Source: Boswellia sacra (Eukaryota; Streptophyta; Magnoliopsida; Sapindales; Burseraceae). From it: 64,000 bases of DNA. The notes beneath the pieces are model-generated. The model saw only the letters and a list, made by a program, of their open reading frames with translations. It did not search any database and had not been told where the DNA came from. This document shows positions 44,738-55,559 of the stretch, one piece after another (position 1 is the first letter of the stretch; each line of letters starts with the position of its first letter). The position numbers and the translations under genes are program-made. The stretch covers positions 372,001 through 436,000 of the forward strand of contig SNVD02013897.1 of the NCBI GenBank assembly GCA_013180625.2, given 5' to 3'.

Positions 44738-46900
44738 TTGACACACTGTCGTAGTCACAAATGCTCTGGCAGGATGAAAGCCCCATCCACAAAGTGTCTT
44801 TGGTTGCCTTTGTTATCTGTGGCTGAATCCTTACTTAAATGTAAACTAGAACCTCCTTCTACTCCATGTGTATTCCTTGGTTACTCATCCTCACAAAGTG
44901 TTTATTTATGTTTTGATGCTGCCACTAATAAAATATTTATATCTCGCCATGTAACCTTTATTAAACATATTTTTCCTTTGGCCTCTTGTCAACCCACTTC
45001 ATGTCGTGTCTAAAACTTCCAATGGTGTGTCCCTCTACTGTTGCTCCTCCATATTTTTACTCCTTTCCCATGTAATTTCTACACCTATGCAAGCTGAAGC
45101 TGATGTTGTTACTAATCAATCTATTGATCTATCTTTAGTTACATCTTTCTCTTCTTCTCCAACTGATGGTGCCTCTTATATGATGAAACTGAATCCATAA
45201 TGCCACCAGGTTTGTCTCCCACTTCACATACTTTACATTATTCTTCTCAACCACAATTGTACACACCCTATGATCACTCACTTTCGTTATAATATATTTA
45301 AGCCTAAACAATTTTCTGCTGCTACAGAACACCCTATTCCTAAGTTAGTTAAACCCACATGTGTGACTCAAGCTTTTCAACAACTTGAATGGCGGTTAGC
45401 TGTGTTAGAGGAGTTCAATGCCTTGATACAGAATGGGACTTGGGAGCTTGTTCCACCAGATTTTTCTCAAAATTTAATTGGTTTTAAGCGGGTCGTTTGA
45501 GTTAAAAGACATTCTAATTGGTGCGTCGCATGGTTCAAAGCTTGTCTTGCAGCTAAGGGCTTTCGGCAATCCTATGGGATTGATTGTTATTATAATTTCA
45601 ATCACATGGTTAAGGCAACCACAGTTCGAATAGTTCTATGTGTTGCTCTTTCTCGCAATTGGCCTATTCGTCAACTTAACGTGAACAACACCTTTCTGCA
45701 TGGCTTATTGACTAAGGGGATATCTATGTCTCAACCATGCACCTAGTTTCATTGATTTTGTCCACCCTGCTTATGTATGCAGGCTTAGAAAAGCTTTATG
45801 CGGAGTTAAGCAGTTGCCGCACGCTTGGTGCCAAGAATTAAGCCTGTGCTTGTTTACCCATGGCTTCCATAATTCTAAGTCTGATGCTTCATTATTCATA
45901 TATACCAATGGTAATATCATTGCTTATTTCTTGCCTATGTTGATGATCTAATCATCATAGAAAGTGATGCTATGTTCGCCTCGCAGTTTCTTAAAAAATT
46001 GGCCGCTGATTTTTCTGTTAAAGACTAGGGTTCTCTAAATTATTTTTTGGGGGTTGAAGTCATACCTTCTACTGATGGATTGTTCCTTTCTCAACATATA
46101 TACATACGGGATATTTTAGAGTGTACAAACATGCTTGGAGCCAAAGAGACTCAAGCTACTCCATTGTCTTTAACAATGTCTCTTACTCTTTATGATGGCA
46201 CTTCAGTTTATGATGCCACACAATACAAAAAAACTATTGGTGCTCTTCACTATTTATCTTTAACTCGGACAAGCATATCTTTCGTCGTCAACAAACTCTC
46301 TCAATTTACTCACAAGCCCTCTGCACTTCATTGGTCTGCCGTCAAAAGCTTGTTAAGATATTTAATGGGAACTATCTACCATGGATTGTATCTTCGTAAA
46401 TCCTCACGTCTTCTGCTTCATGCTTACTCTGATTCATATTGGGCTGGCAACAAAGATGATAGGACTTCTACTAGTGTATATGTTCTTTACCTTGTCTGAA
46501 ATCCTATTTTATGGAGCTCTAGAAAACAAAAAACTGTTGCTCGCTCTACAACTGTGGCCAAGTATCATTCCATTGCTGCCACTATAGTAGAAATTGCATG
46601 GGTTCATTCTTTTCTAACGAACTTGGTATCTCACTTTCTAATACTCCCATAGTGTACTGTGACAATATTGGAGTTACCTATTTGTGTGCTAATCCGGAGT
46701 TCCATCCAAAGATCATGTTGCCATTGATTTTCACTTTGTATGTGACAAAGTCCAGCAAGGCAAACTACGTGTCTCTCATGTCGCCACCACAGACCAGCTT
46801 GCAGATGCTCCTCCTAAGCCCATATCACGGTTTCGGCTTCATCTTTTGTGCAACAAGATTGGTGTCTTTAATGGAAGCCCATATTATGCAATCTTAGATT
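44738..46900 (+). pseudogene. Copia pol relic, second family
   Basis: Pieces are in copia order. The integrase end has TPCVFLGYSS and FDAATNKIFISRHVTF (about 44855-44965). The RT start has ALIQNGTWELVPP (about 45425) and a degraded FxQxYGIDYxxxF block near 45570. The RT/RNase H linker runs from 46047 with YFLGVEV-like context, and RNase H has HAYSDSYWAGNKDDRTSTS (about 46420) and YCDNIGVTYLCANPEFH (46660). Many stops and frameshifts separate them. It is distinct from the 163-5601 family. No gag, LTR or primer site was found, so it is a truncated old fragment. Confidence 0.8.
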
Positions 46901-47061
46901 ATGCTTATTGGCATTTACAAAACAGATGAGCATGCGGGATGCAATGCTGTTCTATGTTACCTTCAATTCCTAGTCCTAAATACCATGAATCGGTAATCTA
47001 AACCCTAATAAATTAGTTACCAAATTTATATGCTCTAACATTAAGGCCTATCAGAAACTCT

Positions 47062-47337
47062 TTAATCTTCTGGTGTTATGGTAGATTTCAAATTCAATGC
47101 AGGAAACAAATTATCGATTACTCTCTGCTCATTCTTGGATCTATTCTTGACCCTTCTCGGCTGTTTTGATCTACCCAATAATGCTATCATGTCTGCTTTA
47201 ATTTCCTCATCCTCTAGTAGAATGGAGAATTTAGTCCTCTTCGTCCCCGCATTACCATTTTTTGCGTTTAAGATTTGAGCCTCGACGCCTGCTACATCCT
47301 CTGTCTTTTTCTTGTGCTCTGTCTTCTCGTTAGACAT
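47062..47337 (-). CDS. DUF1639-like protein, probably partial
   Basis: The minus-strand frame from an ATG at 47337 encodes 91 residues. A basic, glutamate-rich N-terminal part (MSNEKTEHKKKTED) is followed by TKFSILLEDEEIKADMIALL, PRRVKNRSKNEQRVIDNLFP and a C-terminal TITPED. The order FSI.L...EI..D..AL.G..P.RR.K.R.K..Q...DNLFP is the plant DUF1639 signature, a family of unknown function. It differs from consensus at several usually fixed places. An acceptor-like TTTTTTAACAAG lies just before an upstream in-frame VLRK, so this may be the last exon of a larger gene. No 5' exon was identified. Confidence 0.5.
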   Translation of the reverse strand: MSNEKTEHKKKTEDVAGVEAQILNAKNGNAGTKRTKFSILLEDEEIKADMIALLGRSKQPRRVKNRSKNEQRVIDNLFPALNLKSTITPED

Positions 47338-47344
47338 CTTCCTC

Positions 47345-49480
47345 AACACCTTGTTAAAAAAGAAAAAAATTGTAACAACGCAAGACAAGAAAGAAAAGAG
47401 CTCACTGAAACAAAATAAACTAATAGTGACGATGCAAATATTTATATAATTGAGAAAACCTTATATAAAAAGGAAAATTAACCTAACCTTTCTTAAATAA
47501 GTAAACTTATTAATGCTTCCCAGTCTCGGCCAACATCACGCTTGGCCATATGATGCAGCCAATACTTCTTAATTTTTTTAATTACTAAGATTTTTTATTA
47601 TTTTATAAATTAATAATTATTACTTTATTAGATATTTGTATTATTTTGGTATTATAATTATTATAAGTTTTTATTAAACAAATTAATTATTAAAAAATTC
47701 ATTGATTGACTGAGTTTATAATCTGCTAAAATATATTTTTTTAAATTATTATGTTATCTATTAAATTTATCAAATTAGTAATTTAGGTAATTGATTTGGA
47801 TGCTTTGGCTTAAATAATTGACAAATTACCCTGTTAATTGTTTTCTTTCACTTAAGTTCATTAATGATAGTGCAAACGTGTAAGATTTTCAAAACACAGG
47901 ATACTATATAGGATTTTACTAAACCAAAGGGCAGGTGTGTGGAATTAACTCTTTATTTTATTTTATATGACAATATATAGTATAATAATTAAAAATACTG
48001 AGGTGATACGGTCAAGTAACTGCAGGTATCATTTTAATTTAAAAAATGTAATGGTAATTCACAACATTGATTTGTTGCATCGCATCATTGTGGACAATTA
48101 ACCGTGTCCTAAAATATATATTTCAATTAGTCGGTGAGATTATATGTTTCTTCGAATTAATCAACAGCCGTTTCGTCCTTATAAGCTGTCTGTCTACTGT
48201 CAAAATAAGCTGGAAGACATGATTCATGCTTTGACTAGCTAGCTAGTGGATCGCCTTATCTACTTGCCTTTAAATGCAAGTACGGAGATTTGAATTCAAA
48301 TCATATACGATCTCCTTAAGGCTACCACCAAAGGCCAGTGGCTCTGTGGAAATAACACGGTGTCGTGGACTCGGAGTTGAAATCTGATACTATTCTGCAA
48401 GGGCATTCTATGAACATTTCATATGCCTTTGGTTCTATCAATCATATTTGGCGCCAGGAATTCATATTTTACTCTTCTATATGGAGGAGATGACAGGGTT
48501 TGCTTGTTTTTGCCGGAAGTATACTATTCTACATGCTTTCCATGGCATCATTTGCAACTTATTTATGCTACTTTTACCGCAAACAATATGATTTCTTGGG
48601 GAGTACTAGAGAATGTAAGAGGATCATCAATCAATCAGTATCTTGTCAAATTGAGTTATCCCAAATTATTTTATTATTAGTCGTATTCTACAGCTGCTTT
48701 TATTTTTATTATTATTATTAGTAGTAGTGGTAGTATCAGCGGCAGTAGTAGTAGGAAGTGTGCGTATTTTTTAAGATAAAAACTCATATTAAGAAAATAT
48801 CTTAATTTTTATTTGAAAATTGGAAAGAAAAATGTCACATCACACATTGTTCGTAAATAATGTCCTAAATCATTTGGAAGGATTGGATTTCTTTAACTAC
48901 ATAGATGCATTTGAATTATTAAAAAAAAATAAAATTGAAAGCTTAGAAGCAAATTAATTTGAAGATAAATGAAGACAATATATGGTATGCAGTGACAGAC
49001 CCTTAAAACTTGAACAAGGTGCACGGCTTTAATTGAGAAGACACATTTCGGGGGAATAAGGTAAAGGAAGAGTACAATAACTAATTTGTTTTGGCCGGAT
49101 TTCTTACAAGGAATATAGGTAAATATATACATCATATTTTATTTTCAGCATAACCAAAGCTGTTAATTGATCAGTATAAGCGAATATGAGTCCAGTTGCA
49201 TTCAATTTGAAATTAAGACTCCCACATTCATTCCTTAATTTTTAGATTATCAAGATTTTTCTAATTGCATGTTGTTCATTATACGTACATTTACTTGAAA
49301 TTCCAATGTGTGTGTGTGTGTATGTGTGTATATATATAAACTAGGTGTTTCCGCAATAACTTATTGCAAGTAATGGGTATCTTGGTCTGTGGTCACGCAA
49401 GGTGTCTGCGGCTGCATGTCATCGTCGGCTTAAGGAATCCATCTATAAATATTGACTATTTAAATATATATATATATCAC
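47345..49480. other. AT-rich non-coding stretch
   Basis: No gene or element recognised. A trinucleotide microsatellite-like run (TTA/TAG/GTA units) lies at about 48697-48760 and a GT run at about 49310-49330. Confidence 0.55.
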
Positions 49481-49749
49481 TACTACAAAAAGGATCTTTT
49501 ACTACACTCATTTACCGCGGACCTTTAAAAATGCGGTAAAAGTTCGAATTTTGTGGCGGGTTACTACACTCGCAGTAAAATTTATAGACTTTACGGCGGT
49601 TTTAGAGGTCCGCAGTTTAAACTTTTTATATAATCAAATTATTATATTTGGTCCCTCTCTTTTACACCATTCTCCCACCTCTCTTTCTCTCTCTTTTATG
49701 CTCCCGCCTCTCAAATCCCTAATTTCATCTCCTCTTCTCTGCCCTTCAT

Positions 49750-50270
49750 TGTGCCTTTCATTTTATCTCTCTGTCTCACCAGCTAGCACACAAACAGAAA
49801 ATTTCATCATCAACCACTATATTTTCATTTTATCTCTCTGTCTCACCAGCACAAAAACAGAAAATCTCAGATTCACTTCCTCTTCTCGATCCCCCAACTG
49901 TAAGTGTATCTCAAACCCAGATTTTTCTGATTTTGCCCCTTGATCTTATCAGCAATGGTGGTAGTGGTGGTGATGGAGAGGGGAGCAAGAGTGTAGAGTA
50001 GTGTAATAGAGTGGGAACATCAGCGGGAAGCGAAAACGACAGTTGATTTGTAGCGTATTAGGTGGGGCCGACGAGGAAAGGGAATTTAAGGGGGACAAAA
50101 GGGATGGAGGGAAAAGTGATGTCCCATAAGAGGAGGTGGTGGGTCTGGGCTTTCCCTGCTTAATGATGATGATGCGGAGAAATGGATGGATGGATAGATG
50201 GATGGATGGTGGCATGGTTCGGCCACTGACTACATCACTGCTGACTGCGCCACAGCAACATGGACACACT

Positions 50271-50308
<38 letters not shown>

Positions 50309-51240
50309 CCAGGCCAGCAGTCAGTGTGTTGGTGAACAATTGCGTACAGAGTCATTCATTCCCATTTATTGTTTTCGTACATGCTCTCATCCTCCTCTGC
50401 CTATTCTATGATGTATGCGTGTGTGTGAGATGTGCTTCTGCTTGAGGTCGAGCTTGACCACTTTCTTGGGTCTAATCTCCTCTCCTCTCCTTCCTTTTTT
50501 TTCTTTATTTAATTTATTTTTTATGTATTTCTCTTTTAGTTTTTCTTTCTTTTATTTCAGAAATTTCAAAATGAAACAAAAATTAATTGGTTGGTCTATG
50601 TGATTTTACCTTTCCTTTATTTTGTCTTCCAAGTTTTGGATGAGAAATTTTCACTTGCCACGTCCCATCACACCGTCGTAGGACAGGCTGTCCAAGATCT
50701 AGTTCAAGGATTTCAAAATTTTATACAAATTATTTCTCTTTTATTTTTCAAATTTAGTTTAAAATTTGTATATCAGAACTCGAAGAAATGTTAAATAATA
50801 ATAATAATAATAATTCAATAATTGTATGAAGGTCGGCCTCGGTTGAGCCAGGCGCTCCTGTATCAAAATCATCTAATTTGTCTCACTCTTAAATATTTTT
50901 CCTGTATTTTATTTTCCTTGTGTGATTAATTCAACCACTATATTTTTCTTTCGTGCTTCTTTGTTGCAAGTGAATTATTCCGATTGGACACTTCTTCGAT
51001 TGTGCGTTTTAGATTTTTTTTGTTTTTTATTTTTAATTTAATTATGTTAGCGATTTGATTTGAATTATGAATTCTTAATTTTGATCTGTGATTTATATAC
51101 GGCGTCATTTTCGTCATCTCTCTGTTGATTTTGGTGGTGTGCATTGATTTTCTTGATACGTTAAAGACGAAATTACGATTTTAGTGGTTGATTTGTGATT
51201 TGTTTGTATCAGTGCGAGCTGTGGACTGTTGATGTTTGCT
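49750..51240 (+). other. Leader-like non-coding interior of CACTA-like element 3
   Basis: A C/T-rich stretch contains an internal duplication (TTTCATTTTATCTCTCTG at about 49757 and 49827), followed by the GA microsatellite and T-rich intron-like DNA. It has the look of a plant 5' UTR and first introns, perhaps from the captured gene, but no CBL N-terminal exon was recognised. Confidence 0.4.
50277..50306. repeat. GA microsatellite
   Basis: A (GA)n run of about 15 units, of a kind common in plant promoters and 5' UTRs. Confidence 0.95.
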
Positions 51241-51257
51241 GGTTAGATTAGGATTTG

Positions 51258-52592
51258 GAGTTCTCTAGGATTCTGTCATCAATAATTTAAACTCTTTTTC
51301 TTTTTTTGAAGGAAGAGCTTCGGTTGGCATTTCTCAAAACTACAGCTGGCGAAAATCTTTTCCTGGATAGGGTATAGTTAACTTGTATTTTATTGCTCAC
51401 TTGAGGTTCCACACTTGGAATTCTTCTTTTAGATTTTGATAGGAAGCCCAAATTAGTATCTCGAGATATCTTGTTACCTCATTTTTTTTTTAATCTTAAG
51501 ACCTCAAAAGTTTGAGGTAGTTTTGCTGCATCATTGATCTTAGGATATGGTAGATGGCGTTGAATGTTAATTGTTTTTTAGCTCTCTTTATAGAAATATA
51601 TGATTTCAGAATGATGTATTTTTTACAATTGTAGCTGATGTAATGCCATAACACATTGACTACAGAAATATGTTTTCTGCTTAGTAATTAACAATTCTTT
51701 GCAGGTGTTTGATCTTTTTGACGAGAAAAAAAATTGGGTCATTGAATTTGAGGAGTTTGTGCATGCAATCAATATCTTTCATCCGTGCACTTCATTGGAG
51801 AAGAAAATTGATTGTAAGTATTGAAGAAGCAAATTTATTGTTGTTTGCTTTAACCTTTAAGCAATCAGAATTGAAAGTTTGTGTTAAAGCCCATTGGTTT
51901 CTTGCCTCCTTTGAATTCCATGCAGTTGCATTTAGATTGTATGATTTGAGAGATAGGGGATGTATTGAGCCAGAACAAGTGACTATAATGATGTGAGTTT
52001 TAGAATGGTTTATAGTCATCAACACAGCTGCACAAAAATGAAACACTTGCCTGTAATAGCAAATTGTTTATATTATTTGCTTTTAATGTTAACTGATAAA
52101 GAGGTGATCATATAGTAAGTTTACTCCTCACATCTCATTCAAATTTTCAGGTCAAGCAAATGGTAGTTGCCATCTTGCAAGAATCCGACATGCAGATTTC
52201 AAATGAATCCCTCGGAGCTATCATTCACAAGGCAAGCAATTTTCATGTTACAACTTTTTCTCTTCTGCCGCTTAAATCTTGTCTTAAGCTCTATGTAGGC
52301 TCTTTGTTTCTTTGTGCAGACATTTGTCGATGTCGATGTTGATAGAGATGGCAAAATTAATAAAGAAGAATGGAGCATTTTTGCTCTCAAGCACCCTTCC
52401 TTCTAAAGAACATGAATCTTTCTCATTTAAAGTACACCAATTCCCAAAATCCATTTATTTCTCATATTATAAACTGATTTTTCTGCAATTTTCATTATTG
52501 CTTCTCTTTTGAATGCTCTTTCGTCATCTTTTAGGGATATCACCATGGTGTTTCCAAGTTTTATATTCAACATTGAAGTTGAAGACAATTAG
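51258..52592 (+). pseudogene. CBL10-like calcineurin B-like calcium sensor, 5'-truncated copy
   Basis: Exons: 51312-51371 (EELRLAFLKTTAGENLFLDR), 51705-51813 ([20 protein letters not shown]), 51926-51978 (AFRLYDLRDRGCIEPEQ), 52151-52231 (VKQMVVAILQESDM), 52320-52431 (DVDVDRDGKINKEEW), 52535-52592 (DITMVFPSFIFNIEVED, stop TAG). Intron positions and phases follow plant CBL genes, and the sequence is closest to the CBL10 type as I know it. CBLs bind Ca2+ by EF-hands and activate CIPK kinases. Damage: the usual EF-hand Gly is Trp in exon 2 of this list, the donor after 52231 is GC, and one base is lost before the TAA at 52404. A remnant of the preceding exon (ILSSII, 51258-51290) ends in a stop. 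No N-terminal exon was found. Confidence 0.82.
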
Positions 52593-53209
52593 GTAGGAGT
52601 CCGCTTTTCGCTTAAAGCCAGGTGAGGGAGAACTGCTTTACATGTCAATAGAGCTAAACTTCACTTACAAATTCGTTCTCAAATGCAAATTGATGTGAGC
52701 TTAACCCACTGCATCTCTCTTGTATATGGTTAAGAGATCTTCACTACTTGTTGAGTGTATTCCTAATACATTAACATTTTGTAAATAACATTTATTGAAT
52801 TTTTCCATAATCGACAGGCTCAGTCTATGGCTTTAAGCTTCTACACTCTTTCTTCAAGATAAAGACGAAGAGGCTCTCTAGTCTACTAGGCACTAGCTTT
52901 GATGACATAACCAAGAGAAATGCAGTTATGTATAGCAATAATCTATAATTTATGTTTCCATGTGTGTGTGTTATCTGACATACTAAAATTTGGTATTAAA
53001 AGATATTTATATCAATCTTTGCACTTGAAGAAAATTTCTCCATATGGAGGCTTTACATTTGGTTAAAGTTTGCAACAATTACTCAAAAACGCTATGATGA
53101 AAGAAGAAGTGATCTACCATTTATTACCCAAATGGTTCCCAAAACGCTATGGTTACAAAAAAATTTGGTTATAAAAAGAGGTTACCTAAATACGAAAAAA
53201 AAAGATTCT

Positions 53210-53520
53210 GCACTTTTTACGGCGGGCCATGGAACCGCAGTAAATAAATCAGACTACACCACAACCATTTACGATGGGCTATAAATTGCGGTTAACAAAC
53301 TTTTACAGCGGGCACAGAAACTACCGTAAATAAATTAGACTACACCACAATCATTTACGGCGGGCTATGAGACTGCGGTTAAACTCTTTTATGGCGGGTT
53401 AAAACCACGGTAAAAAGTCAAACTTCTTTTTACGGTGCCACTTTATACGACGGGCTAAAACCGTCGTTGGATCACCGTAAAAGACCTTTTACCACGGTTT
53501 TGGCCCGCCGTAAAAGGTCT
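53210..53520. repeat. Right subterminal repeats of element 3
   Basis: At least five units of about 60 bp carry TTTACGGCGGGC-type motifs, then a G/A variable segment and CCGCAGTAAA/CTGCGGTTAA, with AGACTACACCACAA linkers near 53250 and 53337. Each unit has internal dyad symmetry. Related motifs lie at 49510-49610 near the left end. Confidence 0.8.
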
Positions 53521-53534
53521 GTTTTCTTGTAGTA

Positions 53535-53690
53535 ATATATATATACATATATATGTATACATATATATATGTATATGTATATGTATACATATATATACAT
53601 ATATATACATATATATACATATATATATATATAGATATATAAAAGAAATCAATAGATTATATATATATAAGAAATCAATAGCAATACTCA
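53535..53690. repeat. AT/ATAC microsatellite
   Basis: A long run of ATATATAC variants lies immediately outside the right end of element 3. The open frame across it is low-complexity. Confidence 0.93.
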
Positions 53691-53778
53691 AAACCAACTA
53701 AACTGATCATTTTCTTAATACAAAAGTTACATACTATTATTATTAAAAATCTTGTTGAGGAGTATACCAGAATTTCCT

Positions 53779-54024
53779 TCATTTACTTGACGTTTGAGAA
53801 ATCGGTAGTATCGGGTCTCGATCATAATAAGTTGATTTCTTGAACGCATAAACTATTGCAGGCAAGGACGATGCCACTGACGCAATAACAGTTATCTCCA
53901 ACATCACATTATCGGGCATTAACATACCTGTGAGAGCTATAAATCCAAAGGCAGAGCTTATATATCCAATAACAATGATGATTCGAGCGGCAACAACACT
54001 AAGCAACAATTTGTTCTCTTCCAC
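53779..54024 (-). pseudogene. Unrecognised membrane protein, C-terminal piece
   Basis: The minus-strand frame contains two hydrophobic segments (VVAARIIIVIGYISSAFGFI and MLEITVIASVASSLPAIVYA) and a polar tail KKSTYYDRDPILPISQTSSK before the stop. It appears to continue the piece at 55291-55545 on the same strand; an element at 54025-55297 lies between. The complete product would have about five membrane segments. I do not recognise the family. Confidence 0.4.
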
Positions 54025-55297
54025 TTATCACTTAACACTTAAAGTATTTAGATTTCAATATTAAAATTTTTGTTTGTTTTTCCATTTAGCACTTATTTTA
54101 AGTGATAAATCACTTAATTGAAAAAGTAAAAATTTATCATTTTTTCTAATTACTATTGTCTAAATGAGGTGTTAAAAATTTTATTTCATAAATATCCCTA
54201 CATATTAAACTAATATAAATTTTATCAAATTTTCTAATCATTATTGTCCAAATGAGGTGTTAAAAATTTTATTTCATAAATATACCTACATATTAAACTA
54301 ATATAAATTTTATCAAATTTTTATTTATGAATGTTATTTTAATTTATTAAAAGTACAATTTTCAGTATATTTGTGATTGTTTTAGTATTTATTATCAAAT
54401 TGTTATATTATTTATTATTATATTTATAATTACCATATTAAAAATATGATAAATATTTTTTATAATTGGTAAACTTTCATTTATTTTTATTAATATTTCA
54501 AATTAATTAGCTAATAATATGTTGAATAATAACTATTGAAAAATTTGATATTATTATAAATAGCGAGTTTTAAAATAGACACAATATTTGATAGAATTTT
54601 ATTACATATTATAGGGACAATTTTATTGAAACTTCAAAAGTTATTTATTAGATTGCTAATGACATTTTATTTTATTTAATAGTGTAAATTTAAAGTAAAA
54701 AATTAATATTTACTATTGTCAGTTAAAAGATCATATTAGTTTTTTTCTTTTTAAGTTTTTGAAATGGAAAACACTTTAATTAATAGAATTAATCTTTTAT
54801 GATTCAAAATATGGTCCTCAAAATGTAATGGATAAAATACTACTCTTACAATATTTTTTAATACAAATTGATATGGCTTAAACTTGATATAATTGGAGGA
54901 ACGAATTTTAAAAATTGATAATATTAATGATATAGTAGTCTTACAACAATATCATATGACTTTATATAATATAATATTAACTATTTAAATTAAAAAAATT
55001 TTAATTTAATTTTGGTTAATAATTATTTTTTTAGTTTGTAGGAAATATAATATTAATTATTTAAATGAAAAAGAATTTTGATTTAATTTTATTGACTATT
55101 TAATTTTTAGAGGATTGTATAAATATAAATATAAACATTTTTACATTTTAACAAGTGTAAAAAAAAGTTACATTAAAGGTAAAATATTCTCTTACCACTT
55201 TTTTTTAATTAGTATTTAACAAAGTAAACAAACATCCTATTAACTGGTGTAAATTAAGTTCTAAAAAGTGTTAAGTGATTGAAACAAACACCACCTA
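54025..55297. mobile_element. AT-rich TIR element splitting the membrane-protein gene
   Basis: ATCACTTAACACTT at 54027-54040 is the exact inverse of AAGTGTTAAGTGAT at 55266-55279. The right end goes on to GAAACAAACACCACC, a sequence common at hAT-type MITE ends; the matching part is missing on the left, so the left end seems truncated. The interior is very AT-rich, with a 75-bp near-tandem duplication (TCTAATTACTATTGTC... near 54156 and TCTAATCATTATTGTC near 54232) and no coding sequence. The TSD was not determined. Confidence 0.5.
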
Positions 55298-55545
55298 AGC
55301 TTCTGGCAAAACCGTAAGAAGGCATATGAGTTAAAATGAAACCTGAGAAGGGTGAAAACCATAGCGAAATCCAAGAGGATATAGGCAGTATGTGACAAAG
55401 CAGTGCTGCCACAGAACCGTATTGCAAAAGTAGTAAGACCTATTTGGACAACGATGGACATGAGGGAGGCCTCGATCATTACAGGATAAAAAAACAGTGG
55501 TTGTTCCAGGTGTTCAGTCATGTCAAGTGTAAGACAAAATGTGTT
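55291..55545 (-). pseudogene. Unrecognised membrane protein, N-terminal piece
   Basis: The minus-strand frame reads TLDMTEHLEQPLFFYPVMIE, then hydrophobic segments around SIVVQIGLTTFAIRFCGSTA and AYILLDFAMVFTLLRF, ending FLRFCQK at the element junction. Upstream it runs into the copia fragment at about 55560, so its 5' end is lost or displaced. A possible separate first exon starts at an ATG at 58285 (MEKKDEDLRLQIAISC), but no link could be shown. Confidence 0.4.
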
Positions 55546-55559
55546 ATTATCAACTTGCA

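Larger units (their letters stand above)
49481..53534. mobile_element. CACTA-like element 3, non-autonomous, carries a CBL gene fragment
   Basis: The left end TACTACAAAAAGGATCTTTTAC (preceded by CAC) and the inverse complement of the right end, TACTACAAGAAAACAGACC, match over most of the first 25 bases. They resemble CACTACAAGAAAA with the outer base changed. Subterminal repeats of TTTACGGCGGGC, CCGCAGTAAA and CCACGGTAAA type flank both ends, more richly on the right. No transposase. A clear 3-bp TSD is not visible because both flanks are AT repeats, so the outer boundary may be off by a few bases. The interior holds leader-like DNA (49630-51200) and CBL exons (51312-52592). Confidence 0.75.

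Noticed and set aside
49551..50603. Several overlapping frames of 60-130 residues in C/T-rich DNA
   Set aside because: They are composition artefacts of CT/GA-rich leader-like DNA, with no conserved motif.
53455..53697. 80-residue minus-strand frame rich in Y, I, H
   Set aside because: It lies across an AT/ATAC microsatellite and CACTA subterminal repeats, with no complex sequence.
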